A DNA stretch of 64,000 nucleotides from Kordia aestuariivivens (GCF_014397005.1 NZ_JACGWS010000003.1:62001-126000), one strand, 5' to 3'; positions 25,321-34,410 are shown, counted from the stretch's first letter. Numbers and translations: made by a program. Notes: generated by a model from the letters alone, not told the origin.

Positions 25321-25348
25321 AAAACTCCTCAATCTTGAGGAGTTTTTT
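25321..25348 (+). terminator. intrinsic terminator after BON-LysM gene
   Basis: AAAACTCCTCAA pairs with TTGAGGAGTTTT, with a tight loop and a following T-run, 13 bp after the stop codon. Confidence 0.93.
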
Positions 25349-25392
25349 GCTACATATAAGTTAAAAACCTACAAAAAAGGGGAAAAGTCCCC

Positions 25393-25424
25393 TTGTTCCG
25401 TACCTCGAAAAACGTCTAATATTG
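25393..25424 (+). promoter_or_regulatory. candidate promoter for gene at 25446
   Basis: TTG (25393-25395), 21 bp, TAATATTG (25417-25424), one mismatch to TAnnTTTG. A hairpin AAGGGGA/TCCCCTT (about 25376-25394) overlaps the minus-33 region and might be an operator. The predicted start of transcription lies past the ATG at 25422, which supports choosing the ATG at 25446. Confidence 0.45.
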
Positions 25425-25445
25425 CTTTCTAAACAAACCAATATT

Positions 25446-25832
25446 ATGAGAAGCTATCGTCCACTAATAATTATTCCGCTTTCTATATTGTTATTGATCC
25501 TTTTGGGAATTACATCTTTCGTAATGCCAAAAAAGGAAATTATTGGAACTTGGGCGTCACAATCGAACCCAGAATATACATTAGAGTTTCTTCAAAATGG
25601 AATTGGGAAAGATTACTACGCAAATAAAGAAGGCAAAAATTATCATTATACCATAGCGACACAATGCGATGAATATAGCACGTATCGTTCGTTATTTGTC
25701 AAAATAACTGACGATCAAGGTGAATCTTCAAGATGTTATGAGTTGAAAGGTGTCAACGAACGCAACGATGGTACTTTAGTCTTAGTTGATATGGAAAACA
25801 ACGAAGAATATGTGTATACGAAAATTCAATAA
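25446..25832 (+). CDS. hypothetical membrane-anchored protein
   Basis: A 128-residue protein with one N-terminal hydrophobic helix (LIIIPLSILLLILLGITSFV). The remainder, from IIGTWASQSNPEYTLEFLQN, looks like a small beta-barrel of the lipocalin-like kind often seen in Bacteroidota (GTW start, repeated strands). No family is certain. An in-frame ATG at 25422 would add eight residues but lies inside the likely promoter. Confidence 0.7.
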   Translation: MRSYRPLIIIPLSILLLILLGITSFVMPKKEIIGTWASQSNPEYTLEFLQNGIGKDYYANKEGKNYHYTIATQCDEYSTYRSLFVKITDDQGESSRCYELKGVNERNDGTLVLVDMENNEEYVYTKIQ

Positions 25833-25883
25833 TTAAAAGATTGAATAAGACTGTTGTTCTATATTCATGATTTTTTTACAAAT

Positions 25884-25926
25884 CGTCATTTCAAGTGATT
25901 TTCGCCAGAAAATAGTATCGAGAAAT
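25884..25926. repeat. dispersed repeat, family C
   Basis: CGTCATTTCAAGTGATTTTC ... AGTATCGAGAAAT, a diverged copy of the sequence at 21428-21470, lying between convergent genes. Confidence 0.6.
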
Positions 25927-25985
25927 ACTTTCAAGTCACAAGCTACATTTTCAAATCAGACAATCTTCAAATTGAAAAATTAAGA

Positions 25986-26567
25986 TTACTTCTTATAAAA
26001 ATTCATCTCATCAATATATTCCCAAACATTTTCAGGTAATAATGGTTTGATGTTTTTCTTTTCTTTAATTGCTTTTCGAATAAACGTAGAAGAAATTTCC
26101 ATAATCGGCGCATTCACCTTATGAATCTTAGGATGATCTTTAAATTGATGTTCTACTAAACCTTCCGAAACTCTAGGATATACATACACATCGTGGTTTG
26201 CTAAAATCACATCGTAGTTTTTCCACTTGTGAAATCCTTTTAAATTGTCTTCGCCCATAATAAGGCAAAACTCATGCGTCGGATATTTTTCTTGTAAATG
26301 CGCTAAGGTATTTACGGTATAATTTGGTTGTGGTAAGTTGAATTCTATTTTGCTTGGCTTAATCTTAGGATACTCGTCCGTAGCAACCATGACCATTTGA
26401 TAGCGATGATGATTATCGAGTAAGCTACTTTTCTTTTTAAACGGATTGTGTGGCGTTACCACCATCCAAATAGCGTCTAAGTCGCTGTATTCTGCCATGT
26501 GATTGGCAATTGCCAAATGTCCAATATGAATCGGATTGAACGTGCCAAAATACAAACCAATTTTCAT
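25986..26567 (-). CDS. nadD: nicotinate-nucleotide adenylyltransferase
   Basis: A 193-residue enzyme that adenylates nicotinate mononucleotide in NAD synthesis. The nucleotidyltransferase motif is GLYFGTFNPIHIGHLAIAN near the N-terminus (HxGH), with the second motif ISSTFIRKAI near the C-terminus. MVVTPHNPFKKKSSLLDNHH and IMGEDNLKGFHKWKNY are NadD-like. I start at MKIGLYFG (26567); an upstream in-frame ATG at 26585 would overlap gmk. It lies 1 bp after the gmk stop, so yicC-gmk-nadD form one operon. Confidence 0.95.
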   Translation of the reverse strand: MKIGLYFGTFNPIHIGHLAIANHMAEYSDLDAIWMVVTPHNPFKKKSSLLDNHHRYQMVMVATDEYPKIKPSKIEFNLPQPNYTVNTLAHLQEKYPTHEFCLIMGEDNLKGFHKWKNYDVILANHDVYVYPRVSEGLVEHQFKDHPKIHKVNAPIMEISSTFIRKAIKEKKNIKPLLPENVWEYIDEMNFYKK

Positions 26568-26568
26568 T

Positions 26569-27153
26569 TTATTTATTTGTTTCAATTCCTAAATATTCAG
26601 CAACTATCTTTTCGGCTTCTGCTTTTGCTCTGTCCAAATCGTCATTCATTACAATCACGTCAAACTGTGGCGCTGTTGCCATTTCTACGGCAGCTTTGGC
26701 AACACGCATATCAATTTTTTCGTCACTTTCAGTTTTTCTACCTTTTAGGCGTACAATCAATTCATTAATACTTGGTGGCTCTACAAAAACAGTTAACGTT
26801 TCTTCTGGAAATTTTCGTTTGATACGTAAAGCGCCAACAACGTCAATATCAAAAATAACGTTTCTTCCTGCATCACAAATACGATCAACTTCTGTTTTAA
26901 GTGTTCCGTAATAATTTTCAGGATACACTTCTTCCCACTCTAAAAATTCTTTGTTTTTAATTTTTTGTCTAAACGCTGCAGGAGATAAAAAATAATAATC
27001 TTTTCCTTCGATTTCTGTACCGCGTTTTTCGCGAGAAGCTGCCGAAATAGAAAATTCTAAATTCAATTTAGGAATTCCTAATAAGTGATGAACAATAGTG
27101 GTTTTCCCTGCGCCAGAAGGTGCTGCAAATACAATTAGCTTGCCTCTTTTCAT
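26569..27153 (-). CDS. gmk: guanylate kinase
   Basis: A 194-residue enzyme that phosphorylates GMP to GDP with ATP. The P-loop is APSGAGKTT near residue 11, and SREKRGTEIEGKDYYFLSP is the GMP-binding region. VIFDIDVVGALRIK and the LID region RLKGRKTESDEKIDMRV follow. Length is normal. Its ATG directly abuts the yicC stop codon (27154), implying coupled translation. Confidence 0.96.
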   Translation of the reverse strand: MKRGKLIVFAAPSGAGKTTIVHHLLGIPKLNLEFSISAASREKRGTEIEGKDYYFLSPAAFRQKIKNKEFLEWEEVYPENYYGTLKTEVDRICDAGRNVIFDIDVVGALRIKRKFPEETLTVFVEPPSINELIVRLKGRKTESDEKIDMRVAKAAVEMATAPQFDVIVMNDDLDRAKAEAEKIVAEYLGIETNK

Positions 27154-28014
27154 TTACAACACGTTTAAAAGTTGTTCTTTTATTTTCTCCAATTCGTCTT
27201 TCATCTGTACGACCAATTGTTGCATGGGCGCGTAATTAGATTTAGAACCAATGGTGTTGATTTCACGACCAATTTCTTGCGTAATGAAGCCTAACTTTTT
27301 CCCATTAGAATCGGTAGAATGTAACGACTTTGAAAAATAATCTAAGTGGTTTGCCAACCGAACTTTTTCTTCAGTAATATCAAATTTTTCTAAATAATAA
27401 ATCAATTCTTGCTCAAAACGATTTTCGTCTACTTGTTCTTTCAAATCATCCAAGGCTTTGCGAAGTCTTCCTCTCACAGAATTCATACGTTCATCGTCCA
27501 TTTCAATAATACTAGTTAGTAAATTTGAAATGTTTTTCACACGAAGTAAAAAGTCTTGTTCTAACACTTTTCCTTCTTCCAAGCGATATTCGTTGAGTTC
27601 TTTAATGGCATGTTGCAATGCATTTTGAATGACTTCAAATTCTTTTGCATCTATTTCCTCACGTTCGGTTTTTAATGAATCGGGCATACGAACGACCATT
27701 TTCAATAACTCTATATCATCTGCTTCAGGTTCAATATCGCGCAATTGACGCATATATTCTTTTACAACTGCTTTGTTGATTACGGTAGAAGTTTCTTCCG
27801 CAGTGGCTTCTATATACAAAGAGAAATCAACCTTTCCTCTTACTAAAGTAGCCGCAATTGTTTTACGCATTGCCAATTCTTTTTCCCGATAAGAAGAAGG
27901 AATTCGAGCATTCAAATCCAAACTCTTGCTGTTCAGTGATTTTAATTCAATAGTTATTTTTTTAGACGGAAGTTGTTCAACAGACTTTCCGAATCCGGTC
28001 ATAGACTTTATCAT
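27154..28014 (-). CDS. yicC: YicC family endoribonuclease-like protein
   Basis: A 286-residue YicC protein: the start MIKSMTGFGKSVEQLPSKKI and the end MQQLVVQMKDELEKIKEQLL are diagnostic, with ELIYYLEKFDITEEKVRLAN in the C-terminal DUF1732 part. In E. coli YicC is an RNase involved in small RNA decay. It leads an operon with gmk and nadD; the yicC-gmk link is common in bacteria. Cytoplasmic. Confidence 0.93.
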   Translation of the reverse strand: MIKSMTGFGKSVEQLPSKKITIELKSLNSKSLDLNARIPSSYREKELAMRKTIAATLVRGKVDFSLYIEATAEETSTVINKAVVKEYMRQLRDIEPEADDIELLKMVVRMPDSLKTEREEIDAKEFEVIQNALQHAIKELNEYRLEEGKVLEQDFLLRVKNISNLLTSIIEMDDERMNSVRGRLRKALDDLKEQVDENRFEQELIYYLEKFDITEEKVRLANHLDYFSKSLHSTDSNGKKLGFITQEIGREINTIGSKSNYAPMQQLVVQMKDELEKIKEQLLNVL

Positions 28015-28200
28015 AACGGCAAAAATAATAAAAATAGCGACAACGTTTCGGTTTCTTTGTGGCTATTCTGTATGTATTCAAGACTTTTGTGAAAACAGTT
28101 TTTTGGCTGTGGCCGAAAGTTTAATGAAATAATGTGATGATAAACCAAGATAAATCGTTCATATTATCATTCGTTTTTTTATTTTTGACAAAACTACCTG

Positions 28201-28878
28201 ATGCCTTTAATATTATTATCTATTGCTCCTGCGCTTTTGATTATAACTTATATTTATTACAGTGATAAATATGATAAGGAACCACGGCACTTATTATTCA
28301 TCTGTTTCTTTTTGGGTGCTGTTGGGAGTATTTTAATTGCGTCTGTCTCTCATTTATTTGTTTCACAATACTATCCTGGGTTAGAAGAACCAATTGTTTG
28401 GGTTCAATTTTGCAAAGCCTTTTTTGTTGTGGCTTTGGTAGAAGAATTTAGCAAATATATATTTGTGCGGTACTTTGCCCAAAATCACAAAGAGTTTGAC
28501 GAACCGTACGACGGAATTATGTATGCCATTATGGTTTCTATGGGTTTTGCAGTCACCGAAAACTTAGCGTATGCGTTTCAAGGTGGAATAGACATTGCCA
28601 TATACAGAGCTTTTACAGCAGTTCCAGCACATGCAACTTTTGGAATTATTATGGGCTATTATATGGGAAAAGCAAAATTTTCCAGAAACCGTGTGAAGTA
28701 CAATTTGATGGGATTAGCGTTGGCGACTTTCTTTCATGGAATTTATGACTTCTTCTTATTTATCAATTACATTCCAGGAATTTCCATCGGAGCATTTATG
28801 TCATTAGCTGTTGGATTATTATTATCACAAAAAGCCATTCGGCTTCATCAACAAAACTCACATTTTAAACCGAAGTAG
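28201..28878 (+). CDS. PrsW family intramembrane metalloprotease
   Basis: A 225-residue membrane protein with about seven helices. The PrsW/CPBP-like motifs are present: ALVEEFSKYIFVRY (EExxK), GFAVTENLAYAF (ExxxY), AVPAHATFGIIMGYYMG and FFHGIYDFFLF, which contribute Glu and His metal ligands. The loop YDKEPRHLLFICFFLGAVGS near the N-terminus is also PrsW-like. In Bacillus PrsW cleaves an anti-sigma factor; no anti-sigma gene is nearby. Its end overlaps the convergent hydrolase gene by 14 bp. Confidence 0.9.
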   Translation: MPLILLSIAPALLIITYIYYSDKYDKEPRHLLFICFFLGAVGSILIASVSHLFVSQYYPGLEEPIVWVQFCKAFFVVALVEEFSKYIFVRYFAQNHKEFDEPYDGIMYAIMVSMGFAVTENLAYAFQGGIDIAIYRAFTAVPAHATFGIIMGYYMGKAKFSRNRVKYNLMGLALATFFHGIYDFFLFINYIPGISIGAFMSLAVGLLLSQKAIRLHQQNSHFKPK

Positions 28879-29827
28879 CAAAGCTCAAAGCTTGTGCTTC
28901 TGAATGGTAAATTTGACCAAACTCAAAAAAACCTACATGTCCACCGTATTTTGGCATTTCTAAATACAAATCGTCGTTTTCTTCTGCTTCTTTAATTGGA
29001 TAGCAATCTTTAGATAAAAAAGAATCATTTAAGGAATTAATAACTAAGGTCGGAATTTTAATATAGCGCAAAAACTGTAATGAAGAACACTTTTTATAAT
29101 AATCTAGTGCATCTTTAAAACCATGCGCTTTAGAAGAATATAAATCGTCAATTTTAAATAAAGTATCTGCTTTTTTAATATCCTCTAAACTCAATAATGA
29201 TGGAAATGCTTTATGTTTTTCCATGAGTTTTTCTTGTAAATGTTTTATAAAACGATTGGTGTACAAGCGATTCTCTAACCGATTCATCTGCTGTAATGAA
29301 CCATGCAAAGAACAAGGAACGGAAATAGCGATTCCGGCTTTTACTTCTTTAGGAACACGAATTGATTCGCCTAAATATTTCAACAACATATTTCCGCCCA
29401 AGCTAAATCCTTTCATAATAATATGATCGTATTTTGGATGGTTTGTAAGCACATGTGCAACAACTTCTCTCAAATCGTCCGTAGCACCAGCATTGTAAGA
29501 ACGATACAAACGATTGGGTTCGCCACTACAGCTTCTGTAGTTCATAGCAATAGCATCATACTCATGATCATTAAATAATTTTGCCGATCGCGTAATATAA
29601 GCGCGTTGTGCATTTCCTTCCAAACCATGTAGTAAAATGATAAGCTTATTGGTTTTTTTCTTGGCAAAACTCCAATCTAAATCTATAAAATCACTATCAC
29701 TTAAAGTAATACGTTCTCTTTTCTGTTCAATTTTTGCGCCTTTTCGGAATAAACCTGAATACACCGTTGAAACATGACCATTTTTAAAAATAAGTGGTGG
29801 ATCGTAATACGTATTTAATATTGGCAT
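28865..29827 (-). CDS. alpha/beta hydrolase, YheT/COG0429 type
   Basis: A 320-residue hydrolase. LIILLHGLEGNAQRAYITRS contains the oxyanion segment, MKGFSLGGNMLLKYLGES the nucleophile elbow (GFSLGGN, Ser), and YGGHVGFFE the catalytic His. AMNYRSCSGEPNRLYRSYNA is characteristic of the YheT group, esterases of uncertain substrate. No signal peptide. It overlaps the convergent PrsW gene by 14 bp and is divergent from the thioesterase gene with a 33-bp gap. Confidence 0.9.
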   Translation of the reverse strand: MPILNTYYDPPLIFKNGHVSTVYSGLFRKGAKIEQKRERITLSDSDFIDLDWSFAKKKTNKLIILLHGLEGNAQRAYITRSAKLFNDHEYDAIAMNYRSCSGEPNRLYRSYNAGATDDLREVVAHVLTNHPKYDHIIMKGFSLGGNMLLKYLGESIRVPKEVKAGIAISVPCSLHGSLQQMNRLENRLYTNRFIKHLQEKLMEKHKAFPSLLSLEDIKKADTLFKIDDLYSSKAHGFKDALDYYKKCSSLQFLRYIKIPTLVINSLNDSFLSKDCYPIKEAEENDDLYLEMPKYGGHVGFFEFGQIYHSEAQALSFATSV

Positions 29828-29860
29828 ACTATTTTTGATAAATAAAAAAATAAATATACA

Positions 29861-30337
29861 ATGTATTTTAAAGAATTTGAAATTCGTTGGAGTGATTTAG
29901 ATGCAAATCGTCATTTAGCCAACGCTGCGTACATAAACTTTATGAGTCATACGCGAATGGGGTTTCTCATTGAGAATGGTTTTACGCAAAAAGAATTAGC
30001 CAAAAACAATATTGGTCCAGTAGTATTTTACGAGCATGTGTATTATTTTAAAGAAGCATTTTTAGGGAAACCTGTACGCGTTTCGCTAGAAGTTGCAGGA
30101 CTGAGTGAAGACGGAATGTTCTTTGAGTTTATTCATAATTTTTATGATACTAACGGAAAAAACTTTGCAAGTTGTGAAATTATGGGTGCTTGGATCGATT
30201 TAAAATCACGTCAATTGATTGGATTACCAGTATTTTTTAATGATGCATTGCGCAATGCGCCAAAAGCAAAAAACTTTAAAGTATTGACAAAAGAAGATAC
30301 GCGAAAATTCGGGAAGAAGCCTCAAGATTTACAGTAA
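29861..30337 (+). CDS. acyl-CoA thioesterase, hotdog fold
   Basis: A 158-residue 4HBT-type protein starting MYFKEFEIRWSDLDANRHLA. The DLDANRHLANAAYINFM segment is the hotdog active-site motif (Asp/Asn) and helix. The following strands (PVRVSLEVAGLSEDG, ASCEIMGAWIDLKSRQLIGL) complete one hotdog domain. It would hydrolyse acyl-CoA or acyl-carrier thioesters in the cytoplasm; the substrate is unknown. Confidence 0.88.
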   Translation: MYFKEFEIRWSDLDANRHLANAAYINFMSHTRMGFLIENGFTQKELAKNNIGPVVFYEHVYYFKEAFLGKPVRVSLEVAGLSEDGMFFEFIHNFYDTNGKNFASCEIMGAWIDLKSRQLIGLPVFFNDALRNAPKAKNFKVLTKEDTRKFGKKPQDLQ

Positions 30338-30439
30338 CTATTTGATTTTGATCAATAACTATACTTTTACAAGAAAAAATAAGTTTTACTATGATATAAG
30401 TAATAGAAATTCCTATTAAACCTACTGTTACGTGTAATT

Positions 30440-31252
30440 ATGAGAAAAATATTATATATGATTTTTGTTTTAACTTCAATAACATCTTGTAGTCAAGATG
30501 TAGACAAGCTAGTCTCTGAAATTTCAGATAAAAATATTGTTGAATATGAACATGTTGGAATTGGAGGCTGGACAGGACAAAATTATTTAAAATTTAAAGA
30601 ATTAAGTCAAAAGGCAAACTCCAATCAGTTAATACAATTACTAACACATGAAAATCCTGTAGTTGTCTGTTATGCAAGTTGGGCATTGATTGAACAGGAA
30701 TACGAAGACTTACCTAAAATCTTTGAGACGCTAATTAAAGACGGTAGAATTGTTGAAACGTATTCAGGTTGTCTACTTAATAAAGATAAATTATCGAGCG
30801 AATTTTATCATAGATACTGGAATTTAGTGAATATGAAAAATGCAAAAGATGAAGTCCTTTTTGAGCTTGATAAAATAATAATAGCATCAGAAAATCCAAA
30901 CAAGTCATTGTTAGGGAGAGCTTTGGAAAATAGAATGTATGATGATGATTTAAAAGAAACAATTTATACATTAGGATTTAAAAAAGATTACATTGATGCA
31001 ATATTTTATTTGTGTAATTGGCATAGGTCAGTATATAGTGATGAATTGCAATCGTTTATCATAAATGAATTAAAAACAACAAAATTTAAAGGTAGAAATT
31101 CATCAACATACTATAAACTTTTAGATGAATTGATAAAATTTAATAATAAGGACTTACATGATTTTATTGTAGATAAATACAGATCAGATTTGCCAAATAT
31201 TAATGAAATTGAAAATTTTGTAAACCTTTTTGAAAGAAATAATATCTTTTAA
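30440..31252 (+). CDS. hypothetical lipoprotein, HEAT-like helical
   Basis: A 270-residue protein with a lipoprotein signal (ILYMIFVLTSITSC, Cys at residue 17). The mature part is almost all helical, with a HEAT-repeat-like stretch (QLIQLLTHENPVVVCYASWA then LIEQEYEDLPKIFETLIKDG). Codon use is notably AT-rich (many AAT, ATA, TTA). I recognise no specific family. It is isolated, with a gene-free 346 bp downstream. Confidence 0.72.
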   Translation: MRKILYMIFVLTSITSCSQDVDKLVSEISDKNIVEYEHVGIGGWTGQNYLKFKELSQKANSNQLIQLLTHENPVVVCYASWALIEQEYEDLPKIFETLIKDGRIVETYSGCLLNKDKLSSEFYHRYWNLVNMKNAKDEVLFELDKIIIASENPNKSLLGRALENRMYDDDLKETIYTLGFKKDYIDAIFYLCNWHRSVYSDELQSFIINELKTTKFKGRNSSTYYKLLDELIKFNNKDLHDFIVDKYRSDLPNINEIENFVNLFERNNIF

Positions 31253-31598
31253 CTAATAATATTAGTGCCCGATAAAATTTTTGATATTCTTCTCAATACC
31301 CTACGATCAATGAGTTTCTAGGAAAGTATTCATGAACAACCATTGCTTTTAATCAATCTTCATTAGGAATGAAAGTATTATTGGCAAGCATAAAAAAATA
31401 TAATTATAATCTCTGTTTTTCAATTAGTTGCATAACGAGTCTTTATGCTATAATCTAACAGCGCAGCGATCTTTAATCTTTTATCGAACAACAGTGAAAT
31501 ACTAATCTTATATCTTCAAGAAATTCAGTAACTATTTGATTATTAGTTAAAAAACAGTACATTTAAAATACTAACCTATATTAACTAACATCAAAATT
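31253..31598. other. gene-free interval
   Basis: No supported gene. It contains a short relative of the AACAGCGAAGCGATC repeat (AACAGCGCAGCGATC near 31458-31473) that also underlies the 17-bp tandem array at 21251, and otherwise plain AT-rich sequence. It presumably holds the promoter of the DUF1761 gene, but no convincing TAnnTTTG element is visible. Confidence 0.6.
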
Positions 31599-32033
31599 AT
31601 GGAAAACATTAATTGGATTGCACTTGTAGTAGCGGCTTTGTCTACACTTGTGATTGGCTTTTTGTGGTATGGACCTTTGTTTGGAAAAGCTTGGATGAAA
31701 GAAACAGGCATGACCGAAGAGAAAGCACAGCAAGGAAGCATGCCATTGCGACTCGGATTGAGTGTTGTTTTAGCTTTTATAGCGGTATTTTTTATTTACA
31801 TGACTTCCGTTGCCACAGGTGGAGAACCTGGGGATCCACATGGACAAGAAAAGTTTTTAACTTTTGGGCATGGTGTTGTGCATGGACTTTTGGTTTCGTT
31901 ATTTGTTGTCATGCCAGCCTTGGTAACGAATGCAATGTACGAGCAAAAATCATTCAAATACATGTTGATCAACGTCGGATATTGGGTAGTTTCGTTTGCT
32001 ATTATGGGCGGAATTGTCAATGCTTGGACGTAA
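31599..32033 (+). CDS. DUF1761 family membrane protein
   Basis: A 144-residue protein with four membrane helices. The start NWIALVVAALSTLVIGFLWY and following GPLFGKAWMKETGMTEEKA are the DUF1761 signature. A loop with GEPGDPHGQ precedes the third helix. Function unknown; probably inner membrane. It is monocistronic and ends at a long palindrome shared with the convergent tectonin-like gene. Confidence 0.9.
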   Translation: MENINWIALVVAALSTLVIGFLWYGPLFGKAWMKETGMTEEKAQQGSMPLRLGLSVVLAFIAVFFIYMTSVATGGEPGDPHGQEKFLTFGHGVVHGLLVSLFVVMPALVTNAMYEQKSFKYMLINVGYWVVSFAIMGGIVNAWT

Positions 32034-32052
32034 TATTAAAAAATAACAATAA

Positions 32053-32195
32053 AAAAAAAAGAGGCTGTCTAAAAAGTCAAAATTTCGTCAAACCGAACTT
32101 GATTCGGTTTCTCATAATCATTGATAATCAGTGTGATGAGATTCTGAATCAAGTTCAGAATGACGCTTTCTAAAAACTTTTCAGACAGCCTCTTT
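32053..32195. repeat. 140-bp near-perfect palindrome between convergent genes
   Basis: Two arms of about 60 bp face each other around a 20-nt centre. The outer ends AAAAAGAGGCTGTCT and AGACAGCCTCTTTTT pair perfectly, and GAACTTGATTC and GAATCAAGTTC lie further in; most of the sequence between also pairs. It can act as a bidirectional terminator. The inner part is of the TCATTCTGAACTTGATTCAG repeat type (family D), also seen near 43365 and 53960. The GAGGCTGTCT ends resemble transposon terminal repeats, so a non-autonomous element is possible. Confidence 0.85.
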
Positions 32196-32900
32196 TTATC
32201 CTTTCCAAATAGCATTCCGAAGCCCAATAACATACGGAATTCCTCTATGAACAGTAAGATCTAAGGCTCTTCCGCCGCCACGATATTCGTTCCAGCGACC
32301 AAAACGGTACGTAAAAATTCCGTTATTTATACCAATAACCCAAACCGTTCCGCGATCGCAATATATTTTTTGACCAATTCCATTTCCGCGAAGTTGTATC
32401 CAGCCCATGCCGTTTCCACGCCATATACTTCCGTCTTCCGCGATGATATATGGAATTCCATTATGTGCTGCAATATCAATAGCGCTTCCATATCCTGGAT
32501 ATAAATTCCAGTTTCTGCCATCAAATGAAAATATGTTGTTATTAACTCCTATAAGCCACAGTTGACCGTTGTCACTATAAATTCGCTTTCCGAGTCCGTT
32601 TCCAGGCATTGGAACCCAACCTGAACCTGTTCCTTTCCATATTCCGTTGTTGAGTCCAATAATATAAGGCGTTCCATTATGTACGGCAATATCTATTGCT
32701 TTTCCGCGACCAGGATATTCTTGCCACGTACGACCGTTATATGAAAAAACACTGTTTTGCATTCCAATAACCCAAAGAGTTCCATTGTCGTTATAAATAG
32801 CTTTTCCTTGTCCGCCACCGCGAAGTTGTTTCCAAACTTGTGCATTTCCAAAAGAAACACAAAAAAGGACGAGTACTAAAGCGCAAATAATTTTTTTCAT
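32196..32900 (-). CDS. secreted tectonin-like beta-propeller protein
   Basis: A 234-residue protein with a signal peptide (ICALVLVLFCVSFGNAQ). The mature part is about six tectonin-type repeats of about 36 residues, each with a W and a pattern like NGTLWVIGMQNSVFSYNGRT then WQEYPGRGKAIDIAVHNGTP. These alternate between two repeat types. Tectonin/tachylectin-1 proteins are six-bladed propellers that bind glycans such as LPS. The ligand here is unknown. There is no C-terminal sorting domain, so the protein may be periplasmic or released. Confidence 0.88.
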   Translation of the reverse strand: MKKIICALVLVLFCVSFGNAQVWKQLRGGGQGKAIYNDNGTLWVIGMQNSVFSYNGRTWQEYPGRGKAIDIAVHNGTPYIIGLNNGIWKGTGSGWVPMPGNGLGKRIYSDNGQLWLIGVNNNIFSFDGRNWNLYPGYGSAIDIAAHNGIPYIIAEDGSIWRGNGMGWIQLRGNGIGQKIYCDRGTVWVIGINNGIFTYRFGRWNEYRGGGRALDLTVHRGIPYVIGLRNAIWKG

Positions 32901-32985
32901 AATAGCTATTAATAATGTTGTGCTTAAATGTACAAATTTAATGCCATTCAGAAATAATAGAAAAAGTCAAGATGAATTCTTAAGC

Positions 32986-33021
32986 AAAAAACCTCCGAAA
33001 CAATAGTTCCGAAGGTTTTTT
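32986..33021. terminator. intrinsic terminator downstream of amt
   Basis: Arms AAAAAACCTCCGAAAC and GTTCCGAAGGTTTTTT pair at 14 of 16 positions around AATA. It lies about 45 bp after the amt stop (minus strand), reading into T-rich sequence on that strand. Confidence 0.85.
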
Positions 33022-33065
33022 CAACAATTAAATTTATACATAACAATTAGTATGTATTTTTATTA

Positions 33066-34373
33066 TTAGCCTCTATCACGTTTTCCTGGATATGCAATTT
33101 CTCCATGTTCAGAAAGGTCTAATCCAACCATTTCTTCTTCTTCAGTAACCCGAAGTCCCATCGTTGATTTTAAGATTTTAAAAACGATAAAAGATAATAC
33201 AACAGCCCAAACAGCATACGCTAAACTACCTAGAGCTTGTACTCCTAGTTGTTCTGCGCCACCACCGTTAAAAAGACCTATGCCTTTATCACCATTAATA
33301 CCCCAAAGGCCTATCACTACAGTTCCCCAAACACCAGCAACGCCGTGTACAGAAGCTGCTCCGATGGCATCGTCAATTTTAAGTTTCTTTTCAATAAATT
33401 CTATTGAGAATACAACAATAATACCTCCAATAAGTCCTGCAAAAACAGCTCCAATTGCAGACATATTTCCGCAACCCGCAGTAATACTTACCAACCCAGC
33501 TAATGCACCATTTAGTGTTTGTGGTAAATTAGGTTTTCCATACCAAATCCATGTCGTTATTAATGCACCTAAACCACCTGCTGCGGCAGCTAAGTTTGTA
33601 ATTAAAATAACATTAGAAGCTCCGATAGCATCAGCTCCGCCCCATGCAAGTTGAGATCCACCATTAAAACCAAACCATCCTAACCAAAGGATAAATACAC
33701 CTAAAGTTGCCAAAACTTGATTGTGACCAGGAATTGAGAATACTTTTCCATCTACAAATTTACCAATTCTTGGCCCTACCATAATGGCAGCAACTAAAGC
33801 AGCCCATCCACCCACAGAGTGAACAATAGAAGAACCTGCAAAATCAATAAATCCTAACTCTGTTAGCCAGCCAGATCCTTGCCATTGCCATCCACCAGCA
33901 ATTGGATAAATAAGTGCTGTCATCACAATAGAAAATATTACGTAGGTAGAATATTTAGTTCGTCCTGCAATAGCACCAGAAACAATCGTAGCTGCAGTAG
34001 CGGCAAACATTGTCTGAAAGAATAAATCGGCACCTTTACCTTGCATTAATCCACTCCAGAAAAATGTACCACTATCATTAGCTGTTCCATACATTAAAGA
34101 ATATCCAACGAACCAATAGGTTAGTGAACCGACACAAATATCAAGCAAGTTTTTCATTGCAATATTTGCTGCGTTTTTAGAGCGTGTCATTCCTGTTTCA
34201 ACAAGCGTAAATCCTGCTTGCATAAAAAATACTAGAATACCCGAAAGTAACATCCATAGCATTCCTAAATCTCCATTAATTGCACTCACTGCTTCTTCTA
34301 TATCTTTTGTGGAAGCTGGTGCAACATCTTGAATTGTAATTAGATTTGGTAAAATCGTTAAAAAATTATCCAT
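33066..34373 (-). CDS. amt: ammonium transporter, Amt family
   Basis: A 435-residue channel for ammonium with 11 membrane helices. The early segment FFMQAGFTLVETGMTRSKN, the pore region FAGSSIVHSVGGWAALVAA with the first conserved His, and DAIGAASVHGVAGVWGTVVI with the second conserved His are diagnostic. It lies 37 bp downstream of a porin gene on the same strand and opposite gltBD, so it belongs to a nitrogen-assimilation block. No glnK gene is adjacent. Confidence 0.97.
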   Translation of the reverse strand: MDNFLTILPNLITIQDVAPASTKDIEEAVSAINGDLGMLWMLLSGILVFFMQAGFTLVETGMTRSKNAANIAMKNLLDICVGSLTYWFVGYSLMYGTANDSGTFFWSGLMQGKGADLFFQTMFAATAATIVSGAIAGRTKYSTYVIFSIVMTALIYPIAGGWQWQGSGWLTELGFIDFAGSSIVHSVGGWAALVAAIMVGPRIGKFVDGKVFSIPGHNQVLATLGVFILWLGWFGFNGGSQLAWGGADAIGASNVILITNLAAAAGGLGALITTWIWYGKPNLPQTLNGALAGLVSITAGCGNMSAIGAVFAGLIGGIIVVFSIEFIEKKLKIDDAIGAASVHGVAGVWGTVVIGLWGINGDKGIGLFNGGGAEQLGVQALGSLAYAVWAVVLSFIVFKILKSTMGLRVTEEEEMVGLDLSEHGEIAYPGKRDRG

Positions 34374-34410
34374 CGTAATTATATTTATTGTTAGTTATCT
34401 TATTATGTAA

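Noticed and set aside
31613-32173. 186-residue open frame on the plus strand overlapping the DUF1761 gene
   Set aside because: It is a shifted frame of the DUF1761 gene that runs on into the palindromic repeat; composition (many Cys, Trp, Arg) is not protein-like.
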